The position numbers and the translations under genes are program-made. From an uncultured Acidobacteriota bacterium (GTDB taxonomy: Bacteria > Acidobacteriota > Blastocatellia > Pyrinomonadales > Pyrinomonadaceae): a DNA stretch of 64,000 bases. This document shows positions 7,603-15,554 of this stretch, in pieces (position 1 is the stretch's first letter; each line of letters starts with the position of its first letter). The DNA lies in NCBI GenBank assembly GCA_937873515.1, contig CALMYB010000010.1:434001-498000 (forward strand). Reading direction: 5' to 3'. The notes under the pieces were generated by a model that did not search any database, was not told where the DNA came from, and worked only from the letters and a program-made list of their open reading frames with translations.

Positions 7603-9222
7603 TTAGAATTCATAGATCCGATCGCCGCGGTTTCCTGCGATCCCGGAGCTGTCGATCTTGCTTGCCGCTCCTTTTATATTGTTCCGCGCCCATTTACGGA
7701 TCTCTTCGATCTTCTCGCTCATCATCTGGGCGGTCGGCGTAATGCTTTCGACGGCTTTGAGAATATCCCGCGTTTCCGCAGAGCGGTCGCCGTCGATGAA
7801 CGCTTCGAGAACCCCGTCCTTCACGGCCCCTTCTATCTCTGCTCCAGAGAAGTCTTTGCTTTTGTCGACGAGCTTTTCGAGATCGAATTGGTCGGGATTT
7901 AGTTCACGTTTCGTCAGATGAACCTTGAAGATCTCGGTTCGGTCTTCGGCACCGGGCAGATCTACAAAATGAATGTAAGAGAATCGGCCGATGCGAAACT
8001 GTTCGGACTCGAGCTCTCGAACATCGTTGGCGGTAGCAAATACAAGAACATCCTTGTTGTCCTGCATCCAATTGAGGAGATACGAGATCGTTCGTGCCGT
8101 CTCGCCGCCGTCGGTCTTATTTGACGACTTCATCCCGGAAACAGCCTTCTCGAATTCGCTGATTCCGAGAATTCCCTTGATCGTTCCGGCGATCGACAAT
8201 GCCCTTTTGATCGACATTGCCGAAGAGCCGATAACCCCGCCGCCCTCACCCATGATCGAACCGAAGTCGAGGTCAAGAAGTGCGCGATTGGTAATGCTGG
8301 AAGCGACCCTTTTGCAAAGGTCCTTACCGCATCCCGGCAAACCGACTAGCAATATTCCTTTGCACGGCTCGACGTGTCGCGCTTTAGCCCTCGGGCTAAA
8401 TGTATATGCGGCCCGTTCAAGGATCGCCCTCAGCGACTTGTAACCGCCTAGATTGCTGGCCGGTTCGGGATGAACATAGGTCAGCGAACCGCTGCCGCGA
8501 ATGACATTCTTCTTTTCCTCGAGGATGACGTTGATCGATTCCCGATTGAGCCCGTTGCAGCTTATAACCGCCTTTGCGATTACATTGCTGATCTCTCCGG
8601 CCGTCAGTCCCAGGAGAGATTGAAGCAACGCTGTCTGCGTGTCCTTTTCGAGATCGATGGCAAGACCGCTGGATCGAAGGTTCTCAAGCTGAAGCTCTAT
8701 CGATTCGTCGATCTCTGTCTCCTGTGGAAGCTCAAGATCGATCTGGCTTACCTCTTTTTCGAGAGTCTTCAGATCGGGAAAGTTGGGGCCGACAAAGAGA
8801 ACCGTTGCCTTTGTCGATTTCAGCTTCCATGCAATCTCTCGAAGTCGGCGAACCAGTAGTGCATCTTCCTGACCATAGGGAGAGATGTATGGAGCGTAGT
8901 CGCACAAAAGAAAAATGCCCGTTTTCTGCTCTGCAATATATCCGAGAACGCTTTCGGGATCCTCGGTGTCCCCAACGGTCGTCGGACTCTGCTCTAAACC
9001 ATCCTTCGGATCGACGATCTTCTGAAGTCCGGCCGGCCGGCTCCAGAAATACAAAGGCTTCTCCTTATGGCGTTCCTGAAACACCAGATCGATGAGAGCT
9101 TCGCGAACACGGTCTTCCTCATAGGTGTTGATCGCGATCAGTGGGTAACGCGCCCGTATCCTTACGTCGAGTTCGCGCAGGAATCTCTCGATGCTTTTCG
9201 CATCGGATGCTTGGTCGGTCAT
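7603..9222 (-). CDS. Ycf46-like AAA ATPase with altered nucleotide site
   Basis: A 539-residue AAA-family protein with the Ycf46 arrangement: an N-terminal domain (1-250) starting with a helix and RYPLIAINTYEE, then an AAA core. Walker A is G294-L-P-G-C-G-K300 followed by Asp rather than Thr/Ser. The Walker B strand reads ILGIS355-E356, so the metal-binding Asp is replaced by Ser. Sensor-1 N399 and an arginine in R-I-G-R413-F remain. Binding may survive but hydrolysis could be weak, unless the neighbours supply groups in trans. It lies between the WGR-like gene and DUF1257 in the minus-strand cassette. The substrate is unknown. Confidence 0.85.
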   Translation of the reverse strand: MTDQASDAKSIERFLRELDVRIRARYPLIAINTYEEDRVREALIDLVFQERHKEKPLYFWSRPAGLQKIVDPKDGLEQSPTTVGDTEDPESVLGYIAEQKTGIFLLCDYAPYISPYGQEDALLVRRLREIAWKLKSTKATVLFVGPNFPDLKTLEKEVSQIDLELPQETEIDESIELQLENLRSSGLAIDLEKDTQTALLQSLLGLTAGEISNVIAKAVISCNGLNRESINVILEEKKNVIRGSGSLTYVHPEPASNLGGYKSLRAILERAAYTFSPRAKARHVEPCKGILLVGLPGCGKDLCKRVASSITNRALLDLDFGSIMGEGGGVIGSSAMSIKRALSIAGTIKGILGISEFEKAVSGMKSSNKTDGGETARTISYLLNWMQDNKDVLVFATANDVRELESEQFRIGRFSYIHFVDLPGAEDRTEIFKVHLTKRELNPDQFDLEKLVDKSKDFSGAEIEGAVKDGVLEAFIDGDRSAETRDILKAVESITPTAQMMSEKIEEIRKWARNNIKGAASKIDSSGIAGNRGDRIYEF

Positions 9223-9242
9223 AAAGGTCTAATTAAGAAATC

Positions 9243-9677
9243 TTAGATCTCAAGAGAGTCAATCTGTGCCTGATTGAGAATTCCATTCGCTCTCACTCTT
9301 CCATCCGCCGCTAGTTTTTGTATTTTCGCGGGATCAGCGGCTTTCCGCATCGAAGTCAGATTCTTCGGAGTAGATCGAGCGTTGACTTCTCTGGCAAAAG
9401 GGCTTTGTTCGACACCGGAGCGAGAATCCCGGTACGGCGTTTCGCGATGGTTTCGTTTTGCGACGAGCTTTTTTCGAAAGGCTATTTCTGCAACCGGTCG
9501 TGATTTATTTGAGCAAATGACGACACGAACTAGAGAAGATCCGCGCCGGCCATATTCCGAAATGCAGCTGTAGCTTCCGTCATCCTCTTCGACCAGAAAG
9601 ATATTGAATACTTTATCGCTGTTTCTGGTTGGGTTTGAGTAGTGCAGAAATTCTGCTTCGACTATTCGGGATGACAT
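9243..9677 (-). CDS. WGR-like domain protein
   Basis: A 144-residue protein. The first 85 residues fit the WGR fold seen in PARP-type and some bacterial DNA-damage or DNA-binding proteins: HYSNPTRNSDKVFNIFLV, a strand with DDGSYSC, the signature-like EYGRRGS, and an alpha region ending in a K-rich tail. The rest (about 86-144) is low complexity with a final short helix and carries no motif I know. WGR domains usually contact nucleic acid; that role here is by analogy. It is transcribed with the AAA gene, 20 bases upstream of it. Confidence 0.55.
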   Translation of the reverse strand: MSSRIVEAEFLHYSNPTRNSDKVFNIFLVEEDDGSYSCISEYGRRGSSLVRVVICSNKSRPVAEIAFRKKLVAKRNHRETPYRDSRSGVEQSPFAREVNARSTPKNLTSMRKAADPAKIQKLAADGRVRANGILNQAQIDSLEI

Positions 9678-9681
9678 CGGA

Positions 9682-11118
9682 TCAAAGCTCTAAGGCAGAC
9701 AGTCGGTCTTCATCCAGAAGTTTCCTCGATTGAACGGTTGTGGCACGGAGGATATCGCTAAGGGCATTTCGCATCTCTTCCGGTGATCTTTGCTTTACCT
9801 CACGGCCCGCTGCACTTTCCAGTTTGCTCAATACTTCTTCGAGCGAGGTGTCGCCGGTAAAGTTCATCAGTTGGTACCACTCGCACATCTGTCTCGCCCG
9901 CTTTGCGAGCGATCCCGGAACGAACTTAGCATCCTTCATTCTTTCGGCCATTTCCGTAGCCGCCTCGAAAAGCTTTGCTATGATCTGGGCAAAACCTTCC
10001 TTTACGGGAGAGACAGCCTCTTCGGCCTCACGGCGGGCGGCCTCGATCTTCATATTGCGAATGCGTTCCTTCACTTCGCGCTCGCGTCTCGTCTCTTCGG
10101 CTGCATTTTCAACCTTTATTTGCTCAACACGACGTTTCGAATCAAGCTCAAGTTCAAGCGTCGTTCTCTCTGCATCCACTTTCGCGGTTTGGAGGGCGAG
10201 CGAACGCGTCAAGTTCCGCTCGGCGATCATCTCGGACCCTAGGACGAGAACTTTCGGCTTCATCGTTATCACAAGCCCGTCGCGGATCATCTCGCGAGTA
10301 GGAACCATACCGAGCGCCTGGGCGACCACCGCTTCAACAAACTGATCTCGATTAAAAGGTTCGGTGGTCGTTGCCTGAAGCCTGTCCGCCGAGTCTGCAG
10401 CGAGATCACGAAAACTGTCGGTCAAAAGTTCAACGATCTCGTCGTATTTTTCGAGTACCTCGGCTTTTGCCTTTGAAAGGGTTTCGCAGGCCCGAAAGTA
10501 TGCCTGCTCGAATTGCTCGAATGCGGTCCAGGGGATCCACTTATATTCGCTCGTTCCCCAGACCGTTTCGCAGAGAGTGAAGCGAAAGCCGAACCTATTT
10601 AGAGCGTTGTGAGCTTGTGCGGCCCCGCGCATCAGCCTGTTCCGATAAACGTCGGGAAGCAATCCGGCTCTTGGCGGACTCACCCGAACTGCCGTATCTT
10701 CGGGAAGTTGTACGCCAAGCGTCTTCCATTCAAGCTGGCGAACAAGAGTACCGAACCCACGGCAATCGATATTCATGAAGATGCCTTCGCTTTCAAGAGT
10801 CGAGAGGTCGAAAGGCAGCGATTCGACCTCGCTCGACTCGATCCCAAGCTCTACAGCAGCTCTCTCCTTCCTTTGGTCGAGGCGGCTTAGAACATTGCGA
10901 ACGAGATCCGTCTGTGGAGCAATGACGGTGGATTGCAAGCTATCAGGTTTTTCCAAGATCTCGGGAACCTCAAGAATCTTACAAGGCTCAGGGTGCTGAT
11001 TCGGCTCGCTATACCAGTTCCGACCAAAGATGTTCTGGAGAACCGATGAAGCGAACAAAGTTTGATTGGCGACCGGATTCGGAGTGCTTACGACTGCGTC
11101 GTGCTGCTGAGTTTCCAT
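9682..11118 (-). CDS. large coiled-coil protein of the PRTRC-associated cassette
   Basis: A 478-residue protein I cannot name. The N-terminal 60 residues are polar and low complexity. A mixed alpha/beta domain (about 95-290) contains FMNIDCRGFGTLVRQLEW and a CETVWG...IPW segment. A long charged coiled coil follows (about 300-390, rich in E/R/K heptads such as ERTTLELELDSKRRVEQ), then a helical C-terminus. The ATG at 11118 has a GGAAGG site eight bases upstream; a TTG 14 codons earlier is less likely. Translation is adjacent to the WGR-like gene (four bases apart). The coiled coil suggests a scaffold or oligomeric complex, perhaps for the AAA protein. Confidence 0.6.
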   Translation of the reverse strand: METQQHDAVVSTPNPVANQTLFASSVLQNIFGRNWYSEPNQHPEPCKILEVPEILEKPDSLQSTVIAPQTDLVRNVLSRLDQRKERAAVELGIESSEVESLPFDLSTLESEGIFMNIDCRGFGTLVRQLEWKTLGVQLPEDTAVRVSPPRAGLLPDVYRNRLMRGAAQAHNALNRFGFRFTLCETVWGTSEYKWIPWTAFEQFEQAYFRACETLSKAKAEVLEKYDEIVELLTDSFRDLAADSADRLQATTTEPFNRDQFVEAVVAQALGMVPTREMIRDGLVITMKPKVLVLGSEMIAERNLTRSLALQTAKVDAERTTLELELDSKRRVEQIKVENAAEETRREREVKERIRNMKIEAARREAEEAVSPVKEGFAQIIAKLFEAATEMAERMKDAKFVPGSLAKRARQMCEWYQLMNFTGDTSLEEVLSKLESAAGREVKQRSPEEMRNALSDILRATTVQSRKLLDEDRLSALEL

Positions 11119-11178
11119 GTTCACACCTTCCGCCAGCCGCCTGTTTTCTCCGGTTATCAAACAGGTAGAGCTTTGAAA

Positions 11179-11478
11179 TCAAATCCGGCATTTGCTGAAC
11201 GGCATAGGCTCGAAGGAGAAATCCCGTTCGATTCGAAGGCCATTTGCGTCTACTTCTTCCAATTCGTGCAGGCCGAAATAACCCCACTCACTTTCAAAAC
11301 CGATCACGTAGCCGAAGAACAGAAAATCGCCTTCGACCTCCTCGCCTTCGGTCACGAACCAGATCCATCCGGAAGCCGCGAAGAAGAACGCCGCATGAAC
11401 AGTCGGATCTTTTACTCCGTCTTGAGCGCGCAGTTTTGGAAGGACTTGTTTAAGCTCTTCGGTAAGAAGCCTGGACAT
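11179..11478 (-). CDS. DUF2958 protein
   Basis: A 99-residue protein matching DUF2958: it opens with L-L-T-E-E-L, then D-P-T-V-H-A-A-F-F, the W-I-W-F-V-T-E-G strand, DFLFFGYVIGFESEWGYF, and L-x-E-L followed by I-E-R-D-F-S-F. This family is frequent on plasmids and ICEs; its function is unknown. It sits three bases after the ThiF/E1 gene, so it is probably part of the same transcript. Confidence 0.88.
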   Translation of the reverse strand: MSRLLTEELKQVLPKLRAQDGVKDPTVHAAFFFAASGWIWFVTEGEEVEGDFLFFGYVIGFESEWGYFGLHELEEVDANGLRIERDFSFEPMPFSKCRI

Positions 11479-11481
11479 GAT

Positions 11482-12348
11482 CTATTTTCTCTTTTGGATT
11501 GCGGATTCGACCTGTTCCGGCGTGCAGTAGAGCGATCGGCTTGTGCCGGACTCAAGATCAAAGTAGCTTGCGAAGCGACGAAGCGACCTGGTGAGGAACA
11601 TCTCTGTTAGCATCTCGGCCATTTCAACCGCGACTCGTTGATTGATATTCAGGCTTTGCTCACCAAGACGAATGCGATCGGGACATGAGAGCCTTTCCCG
11701 GTCTGCGGATTTTACCTTCTTCTCCGCATCAAGAAGATCGGGATGCACAAGCGACGGGGCCGGAAGCGACCGGCAGATGCTTGTCCCCGTAAAATGCAGA
11801 GCGGGCTTTATCTTCTTCGTATTCGAACCGACAAGAACCTGTCCCGACGATCTGCCGTTCCCTCCATCGATCCACCACAGATCCGGCGCGTCTGAAGGCG
11901 AGTATCTTCGATTCCTAGTGATGGCGAGATGGATATCCCGACGGGCCTCATGATTATCGACACAGCCGACGATCACCTTCAGTGAACGATAGTCACTCGA
12001 CGGAGCCTTCAAATGCCTCTCGCCGTCGAACAACTCATTTGCGTAGTGGCATTCTAATCCCCACGCAAGGGTGATCCGCTTTGCAAGTGACTGTGCCTTG
12101 AAGCTCCCGACCTCCGCCCCACAGAAGTTGCTTCTCGGAATGTTCCCGCTCTCGACCACATCGGGATCTACTATCAGCATCTCTACCGGCTTGTTCTGCG
12201 ACTGCTTCAGCTCGAACATCAATCGCGCAATAGCCGGGATAACGTAAGAGCCTGTTCCTCCTGCTCCGACGACTGTGAAGCTAAGGCTGCTGTAGTCCCT
12301 GGGCATCACCACGGCGGCTCGAGAGAAGCTAAGATCGATATTTGTCAC
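11482..12348 (-). CDS. PRTRC-system ThiF/E1-like adenylating enzyme
   Basis: A 288-residue E1-superfamily enzyme expected to adenylate the C-terminus of a ubiquitin-like protein. The Rossmann loop G28-A-G-G-T-G33 binds ATP. D61-P-D63 and N69-I-P-R72 form the usual nucleotide/metal site, and C129-V-D131-N132 closes it. Possible thiol carriers are C192 (in GTSICRSL) and C222. It matches the PRTRC ThiF family, with neighbours JAB, E2-like PRTRC-B and a UBL-like protein. ATG and the upstream JAB stop overlap (ATGA), so the pair is translationally coupled. A role in ubiquitin-like conjugation is inferred from the set of genes, not shown. Confidence 0.88.
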   Translation of the reverse strand: MTNIDLSFSRAAVVMPRDYSSLSFTVVGAGGTGSYVIPAIARLMFELKQSQNKPVEMLIVDPDVVESGNIPRSNFCGAEVGSFKAQSLAKRITLAWGLECHYANELFDGERHLKAPSSDYRSLKVIVGCVDNHEARRDIHLAITRNRRYSPSDAPDLWWIDGGNGRSSGQVLVGSNTKKIKPALHFTGTSICRSLPAPSLVHPDLLDAEKKVKSADRERLSCPDRIRLGEQSLNINQRVAVEMAEMLTEMFLTRSLRRFASYFDLESGTSRSLYCTPEQVESAIQKRK

Positions 12349-13001
12349 GGCAAGCTCTCCACGAGAGCCTCTATCTCATTCAGGTCGATGATTCCTTCGG
12401 GAATCTCCCCAACCCAGGACGCTGGGATCGGAACAAGATGATCGTAAACACCGCAGCGGAACCGGATCTTCGGCCTGTCGTGAACGTCGATCAAGATCGC
12501 GAAGATCCTGAACTTGCCGAGTTCATCACGGTCATCCGCTCTGCTGAAGTTGAGCGCTCCCGGCGGGTGCGTATGCAGTTCGATACAACAGTCGGCATAT
12601 TCCGGCAAAGTATCGTCGGCGATAGTCGATGCCCAGTTGTTCTCCCGGCCCGAAGCCTTCCACTGCCATGCGGAAACGACCGTATCCCAGTAGATGAGAT
12701 ATACCTCTTCCTTAAAGCTCGAAGACGAGTACGTCTGCTGGGCGTGCCGAAGAAGTTCCGCCCACAACGATGCAGGGATCCTTTGCTTTGTCCACGAGAC
12801 GCCAAGCAAAACACTGGGAAGACCGGATATCCTTCGTACGCTCAGCGGAAGACTGACGGTGAATTCCTTCCGCCTTGCACGGACGAACAAGCCGTTGCCG
12901 GCAAGAAGATATTCGAATAGAGCAGCCTCGATGGGCTCGTTTTCGCTCGAGGCGATGCGATGCCCGACCAATTTTGGCGGTACGATAAGATTCGGTGACA
13001 T
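12345..13001 (-). CDS. PRTRC protein A-like JAB/MPN isopeptidase
   Basis: A 218-residue protein with a complete JAMM zinc-protease signature: H143-T-H145, seven residues, S153-x-x-D156. The family removes ubiquitin-like modifiers or trims their C-termini. The N-terminal 100 residues form a separate domain (VPPKLVGHRIAS and a SLPLSVRRISGLP strand) typical of the PRTRC-A protein. It overlaps the E1 gene by four bases and follows the E2-like gene by 19 bases. Confidence 0.85.
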   Translation of the reverse strand: MSPNLIVPPKLVGHRIASSENEPIEAALFEYLLAGNGLFVRARRKEFTVSLPLSVRRISGLPSVLLGVSWTKQRIPASLWAELLRHAQQTYSSSSFKEEVYLIYWDTVVSAWQWKASGRENNWASTIADDTLPEYADCCIELHTHPPGALNFSRADDRDELGKFRIFAILIDVHDRPKIRFRCGVYDHLVPIPASWVGEIPEGIIDLNEIEALVESLP

Positions 13002-13020
13002 AGAGACTTAAAGTTTGAAA

Positions 13021-13698
13021 CTAGAAGCGGCTGTCGTATCGAGTCCGCGCGACGATAGACGCCCATGCGTCCTCGACGGTGCTTGACGACATGATCAATT
13101 GGGGCGACGGGAACTTCTTAACATTGTCCGCCGCCAGTTTTTCGAGCAGATCCCGAACGTCGTTTTCCGTCTGGCATCTCCCGGTTGAATGATCCCCGTT
13201 GAATGGCGCGTCGAAGATAAGTTTCCAGACGGTCGAAATGGTTGAAGGATGGGTATCGGGGACCTCGTTCTTTCCGAAGCAGATCTTCCCCGAACCGATA
13301 TTCGGCAATGGAGCAACAGCAAGGCGAGTATTGCGAGAGACCTTTGACCTCGATGAAGCCCAGAGGTAGTAATCCCTTCCCTTTCCGAGAAGGATCAATG
13401 TCGGCAAAGGTAGGGTTAGGGTCTCAATGCGATCGCCCGGAAACGCGACTGTGATAGTCCGAACCCCGGCAGGCAGATACGAAAGGATCGCGTTCCCGTC
13501 CGCAGCCTCACGATAGCGAAGGACCCTGCGATCTAGCCAACCGGTGTCTGTTTGAAGATCGCGAAACGCTCGCGTCACCTGAACACTCGACAACGCCTTG
13601 AGGCTTTGCCGGTTCTCTCCGAAGGTCTCAAACAGATATTGACCAGGAAGAAAATAAAGCGCCGCCGAAGCGTCCGGAGGAATAACGCTGTGTTCCAT
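13021..13698 (-). CDS. PRTRC protein B (prokaryotic E2-like family D)
   Basis: A 225-residue protein resembling PRTRC system protein B, a family regarded as an E2-like fold. Diagnostic segments are APLPNIGSGKIC140FG and F166-N-G-D-H...C175 near the end of the core. Either Cys could carry a thioester; which one, if any, is not decidable from sequence alone. It lies between the ERF annealase and JAB genes in the cassette. In a ubiquitin-like cascade it would take the modifier from the ThiF/E1 protein. Confidence 0.82.
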   Translation of the reverse strand: MEHSVIPPDASAALYFLPGQYLFETFGENRQSLKALSSVQVTRAFRDLQTDTGWLDRRVLRYREAADGNAILSYLPAGVRTITVAFPGDRIETLTLPLPTLILLGKGRDYYLWASSRSKVSRNTRLAVAPLPNIGSGKICFGKNEVPDTHPSTISTVWKLIFDAPFNGDHSTGRCQTENDVRDLLEKLAADNVKKFPSPQLIMSSSTVEDAWASIVARTRYDSRF

Positions 13699-13729
13699 AT
13701 CAATCGTTCTATCGTTCGGAAAATTATCT

Positions 13730-14215
13730 TCAGCGAATATTTACTGAATTGCGGATGGGCTGATTCGTTGCGATAGGCCGTCCGTTCTGCACTATCGCCC
13801 TGACATTTCCGTTACTGTTCTTCGCAGACGCGGCGTTACCGTCGTCATCTGCGTCGGCCACGATACCGATAATAGCAGCGAGGCCGTATCTTCTTCCGTA
13901 GGTCATCGCGGAGCCTACGCCCTGCGGATCGTTCTTCGAGAGCGGGAGACACAGTTCGCTTTGGACCCATTGGCCGGACTCGTGAATAAGAAAGGTCTCG
14001 ACAATGAGCGTGCTCTCGGCCCCAACACGGTTACCCTGGATAACACACAAGCCGTTCTTGGAAAGGAGCACCCGGCAGCTTTCCCAAACGGAACTGAGAT
14101 CGGCGTACGTCGAGTTGTAATACGGGTTTGTCGAATCCCGCTTTGCGGGAGCGAGGCTCGCCTGTACGACCATGAGGGCCTTCGCGAGATCGCAGATGTT
14201 TTCGCTTTTGTTCAT
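13730..14215 (-). CDS. erf: ERF-family single-strand annealing protein
   Basis: A 161-residue ERF-superfamily recombinase that anneals complementary single strands. It shows the family order: L-A-K-A-L-x-x-V-Q helix, KRDSTNPYYNSTYADLSSV, a W-V-Q-S-E-L strand, then D-P-Q-G-V-G-S-A-M-T-Y-G-R-R-Y-G-L with the following DDDGN. It is complete in the core and lacks a long C-terminal tail. Its ATG overlaps the stop of the upstream gene (ATGA). With the element's SSBs it could repair or circularise incoming single-stranded DNA. Confidence 0.9.
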   Translation of the reverse strand: MNKSENICDLAKALMVVQASLAPAKRDSTNPYYNSTYADLSSVWESCRVLLSKNGLCVIQGNRVGAESTLIVETFLIHESGQWVQSELCLPLSKNDPQGVGSAMTYGRRYGLAAIIGIVADADDDGNAASAKNSNGNVRAIVQNGRPIATNQPIRNSVNIR

Positions 14216-15036
14216 TGATTTTCGCTTCCTTCTGTCCTCATAAGAGCAGTGTCATCGGGCAAATTCCCGGTATTCCAAAAGTCGATAAGTGCCGACAGCA
14301 TCTTTTTCGGATTGGCCTCGATCAGTGCGTCGAGGGGAGTGAGATTATCGTAAGCCTCCCGCGCGTCGTGATAATCGCGGCTAAGGCCTTCTATCGTTTC
14401 GCGATTGAACTCAAACCAATCCGCCATCTGGCAGTAATCGCTGTCTAGCCAGGGATTCCCGGTCGAATGATCGACGAGTCTCAACAGGTCCTCGAAAACG
14501 CATCCGTTCTTGTCCCAGACTCCCTGATCGGGATGAGGGTTGATCTCGGGAAAATCGCTTCTGGATAACTTGAACCGTTGATTCAGAAAGTCCCAAGCAT
14601 CATCCGGGCAATAGAAGATCAAGGCTGCCGCATAGCTGACATTCAAATTCTCGAAATATATTTCCTCGCAACAGAGGTCCACGTTCAGCGGCGGGATCGC
14701 GAAGTGTTCGAGGTCGCCTTCAGGATCATCGTGCCAGTAGTCGAGCAGCGGAAAGCAGTTATCGTTCACAAGGTGAAAGAGTTCGTTTGCTCGTTCGCTG
14801 TATTTGCGGAAGTATCCACGCCGATAGAAACTTGCTTGCGAAGCCGCCCACTCATCGGGAAAGAGGTCCCGGTAGACGGCGTATTTCTCCTGCTCGGAGA
14901 TAACGGCGGCAACATAGTCCCGGGCCGCAACTGCATTATGGCTTCGTACCTTGAATCGCAGATACTCAAGCGATCTCGACAGCCGTTCGTTGAATTGCCC
15001 AAATAAAAAAGGAGCCGGGCCGGCACATACAGACAT
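14212..15036 (-). CDS. unassigned PRTRC-cassette protein (possibly PRTRC-F-like)
   Basis: A 274-residue protein with no motif I can name. It is acidic and aromatic-rich, with a central LEHFAIPPLNVDLCCEEIYFE stretch split by strands, a CPDDAWDFL segment, and a W-x-x-G-N-L-P-D-D ending. The ATG at 15036 lies after the upstream stop and is preferred over an earlier frame start that would overlap that gene. Its position between the small protein and the ERF gene and its size would suit PRTRC protein F, but I cannot confirm that. Confidence 0.55.
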   Translation of the reverse strand: MSVCAGPAPFLFGQFNERLSRSLEYLRFKVRSHNAVAARDYVAAVISEQEKYAVYRDLFPDEWAASQASFYRRGYFRKYSERANELFHLVNDNCFPLLDYWHDDPEGDLEHFAIPPLNVDLCCEEIYFENLNVSYAAALIFYCPDDAWDFLNQRFKLSRSDFPEINPHPDQGVWDKNGCVFEDLLRLVDHSTGNPWLDSDYCQMADWFEFNRETIEGLSRDYHDAREAYDNLTPLDALIEANPKKMLSALIDFWNTGNLPDDTALMRTEGSENQ

Positions 15037-15052
15037 ACTCAAGGACTCACTA

Positions 15053-15295
15053 TCAGAATCCTGTCGGAATAGAAGCAGACGGGCTCGCTGGCAGCCGGAC
15101 AAATGCTGCGAGCTGTTTTTGCAGCATTTCTATCTCCATCCCGCCGATTTGAAGGATCTCTTCCGCTTTCATTACATCCTCTGCACTGAGAAGATCCGCC
15201 GCGTCCCTTCGCATAAGTTCCTCGGCCAGAAGGATCGCAGGATTTACCTGCTCGTTTTCCCGAACAAGTATCTCCAGGGGTGATAAGGCGTTCAT
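15053..15295 (-). CDS. small helical protein of the PRTRC cassette
   Basis: An 80-residue, mostly helical acidic protein (LEILVRENEQ, AEELMRRDAADLL, AEDVMKAEEIL). It overlaps the UBL-like gene stop by four bases (ATGA), so co-translation is likely. I do not recognise the family. It may be a small adaptor for the preceding UBL-like protein. Confidence 0.5.
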   Translation of the reverse strand: MNALSPLEILVRENEQVNPAILLAEELMRRDAADLLSAEDVMKAEEILQIGGMEIEMLQKQLAAFVRLPASPSASIPTGF

Positions 15296-15534
15296 CGGAT
15301 TCCCTTGTGCTGGGCACGCTTGACGATCGTAACCGTGAGTTTCCCGTCCTTTACTTCGCGGGTTATATTCGCATTCTCGATTGATGCGAAATGAGGCTGA
15401 AGGACAGTCTTCAACGTCTTATCCTCTTGAGCAAGCGCCGCATCAAGCTCGAATTCCTGCCCCTCGATCTTGATCATCGCTCTAGGATCGGTAACCGGCG
15501 TCGAATTCGCCGGGGTCGTCTGTTCATTTGCCAT
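15292..15534 (-). CDS. ubiquitin-like protein candidate (PRTRC-C / Prok_Ub type)
   Basis: An 80-residue protein with a disordered 18-residue start, then a beta-grasp-like order: strand (MIKIEGQEFELD), helix (ALAQEDKTLKTVLQPHF), strand (ENANITREV), K-D-G-K-L-T-V-T-I-V-K-R. The K-D-G-K-L strand is typical of PRTRC protein C. The C-terminus is KRAQHKGIR with no diglycine, so activation would need trimming by the JAB protein, or conjugation may differ from classical ubiquitin. GAGG precedes the ATG. It is co-translated with the next small gene. Confidence 0.65.
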   Translation of the reverse strand: MANEQTTPANSTPVTDPRAMIKIEGQEFELDAALAQEDKTLKTVLQPHFASIENANITREVKDGKLTVTIVKRAQHKGIR

Positions 15535-15554
15535 GGTTATATACCTCGATTAGG

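Noticed and set aside
11000..13100. Several plus-strand frames over the E1/JAB/E2 genes
   Set aside because: Antisense shadows of genes with strong family signatures on the minus strand.
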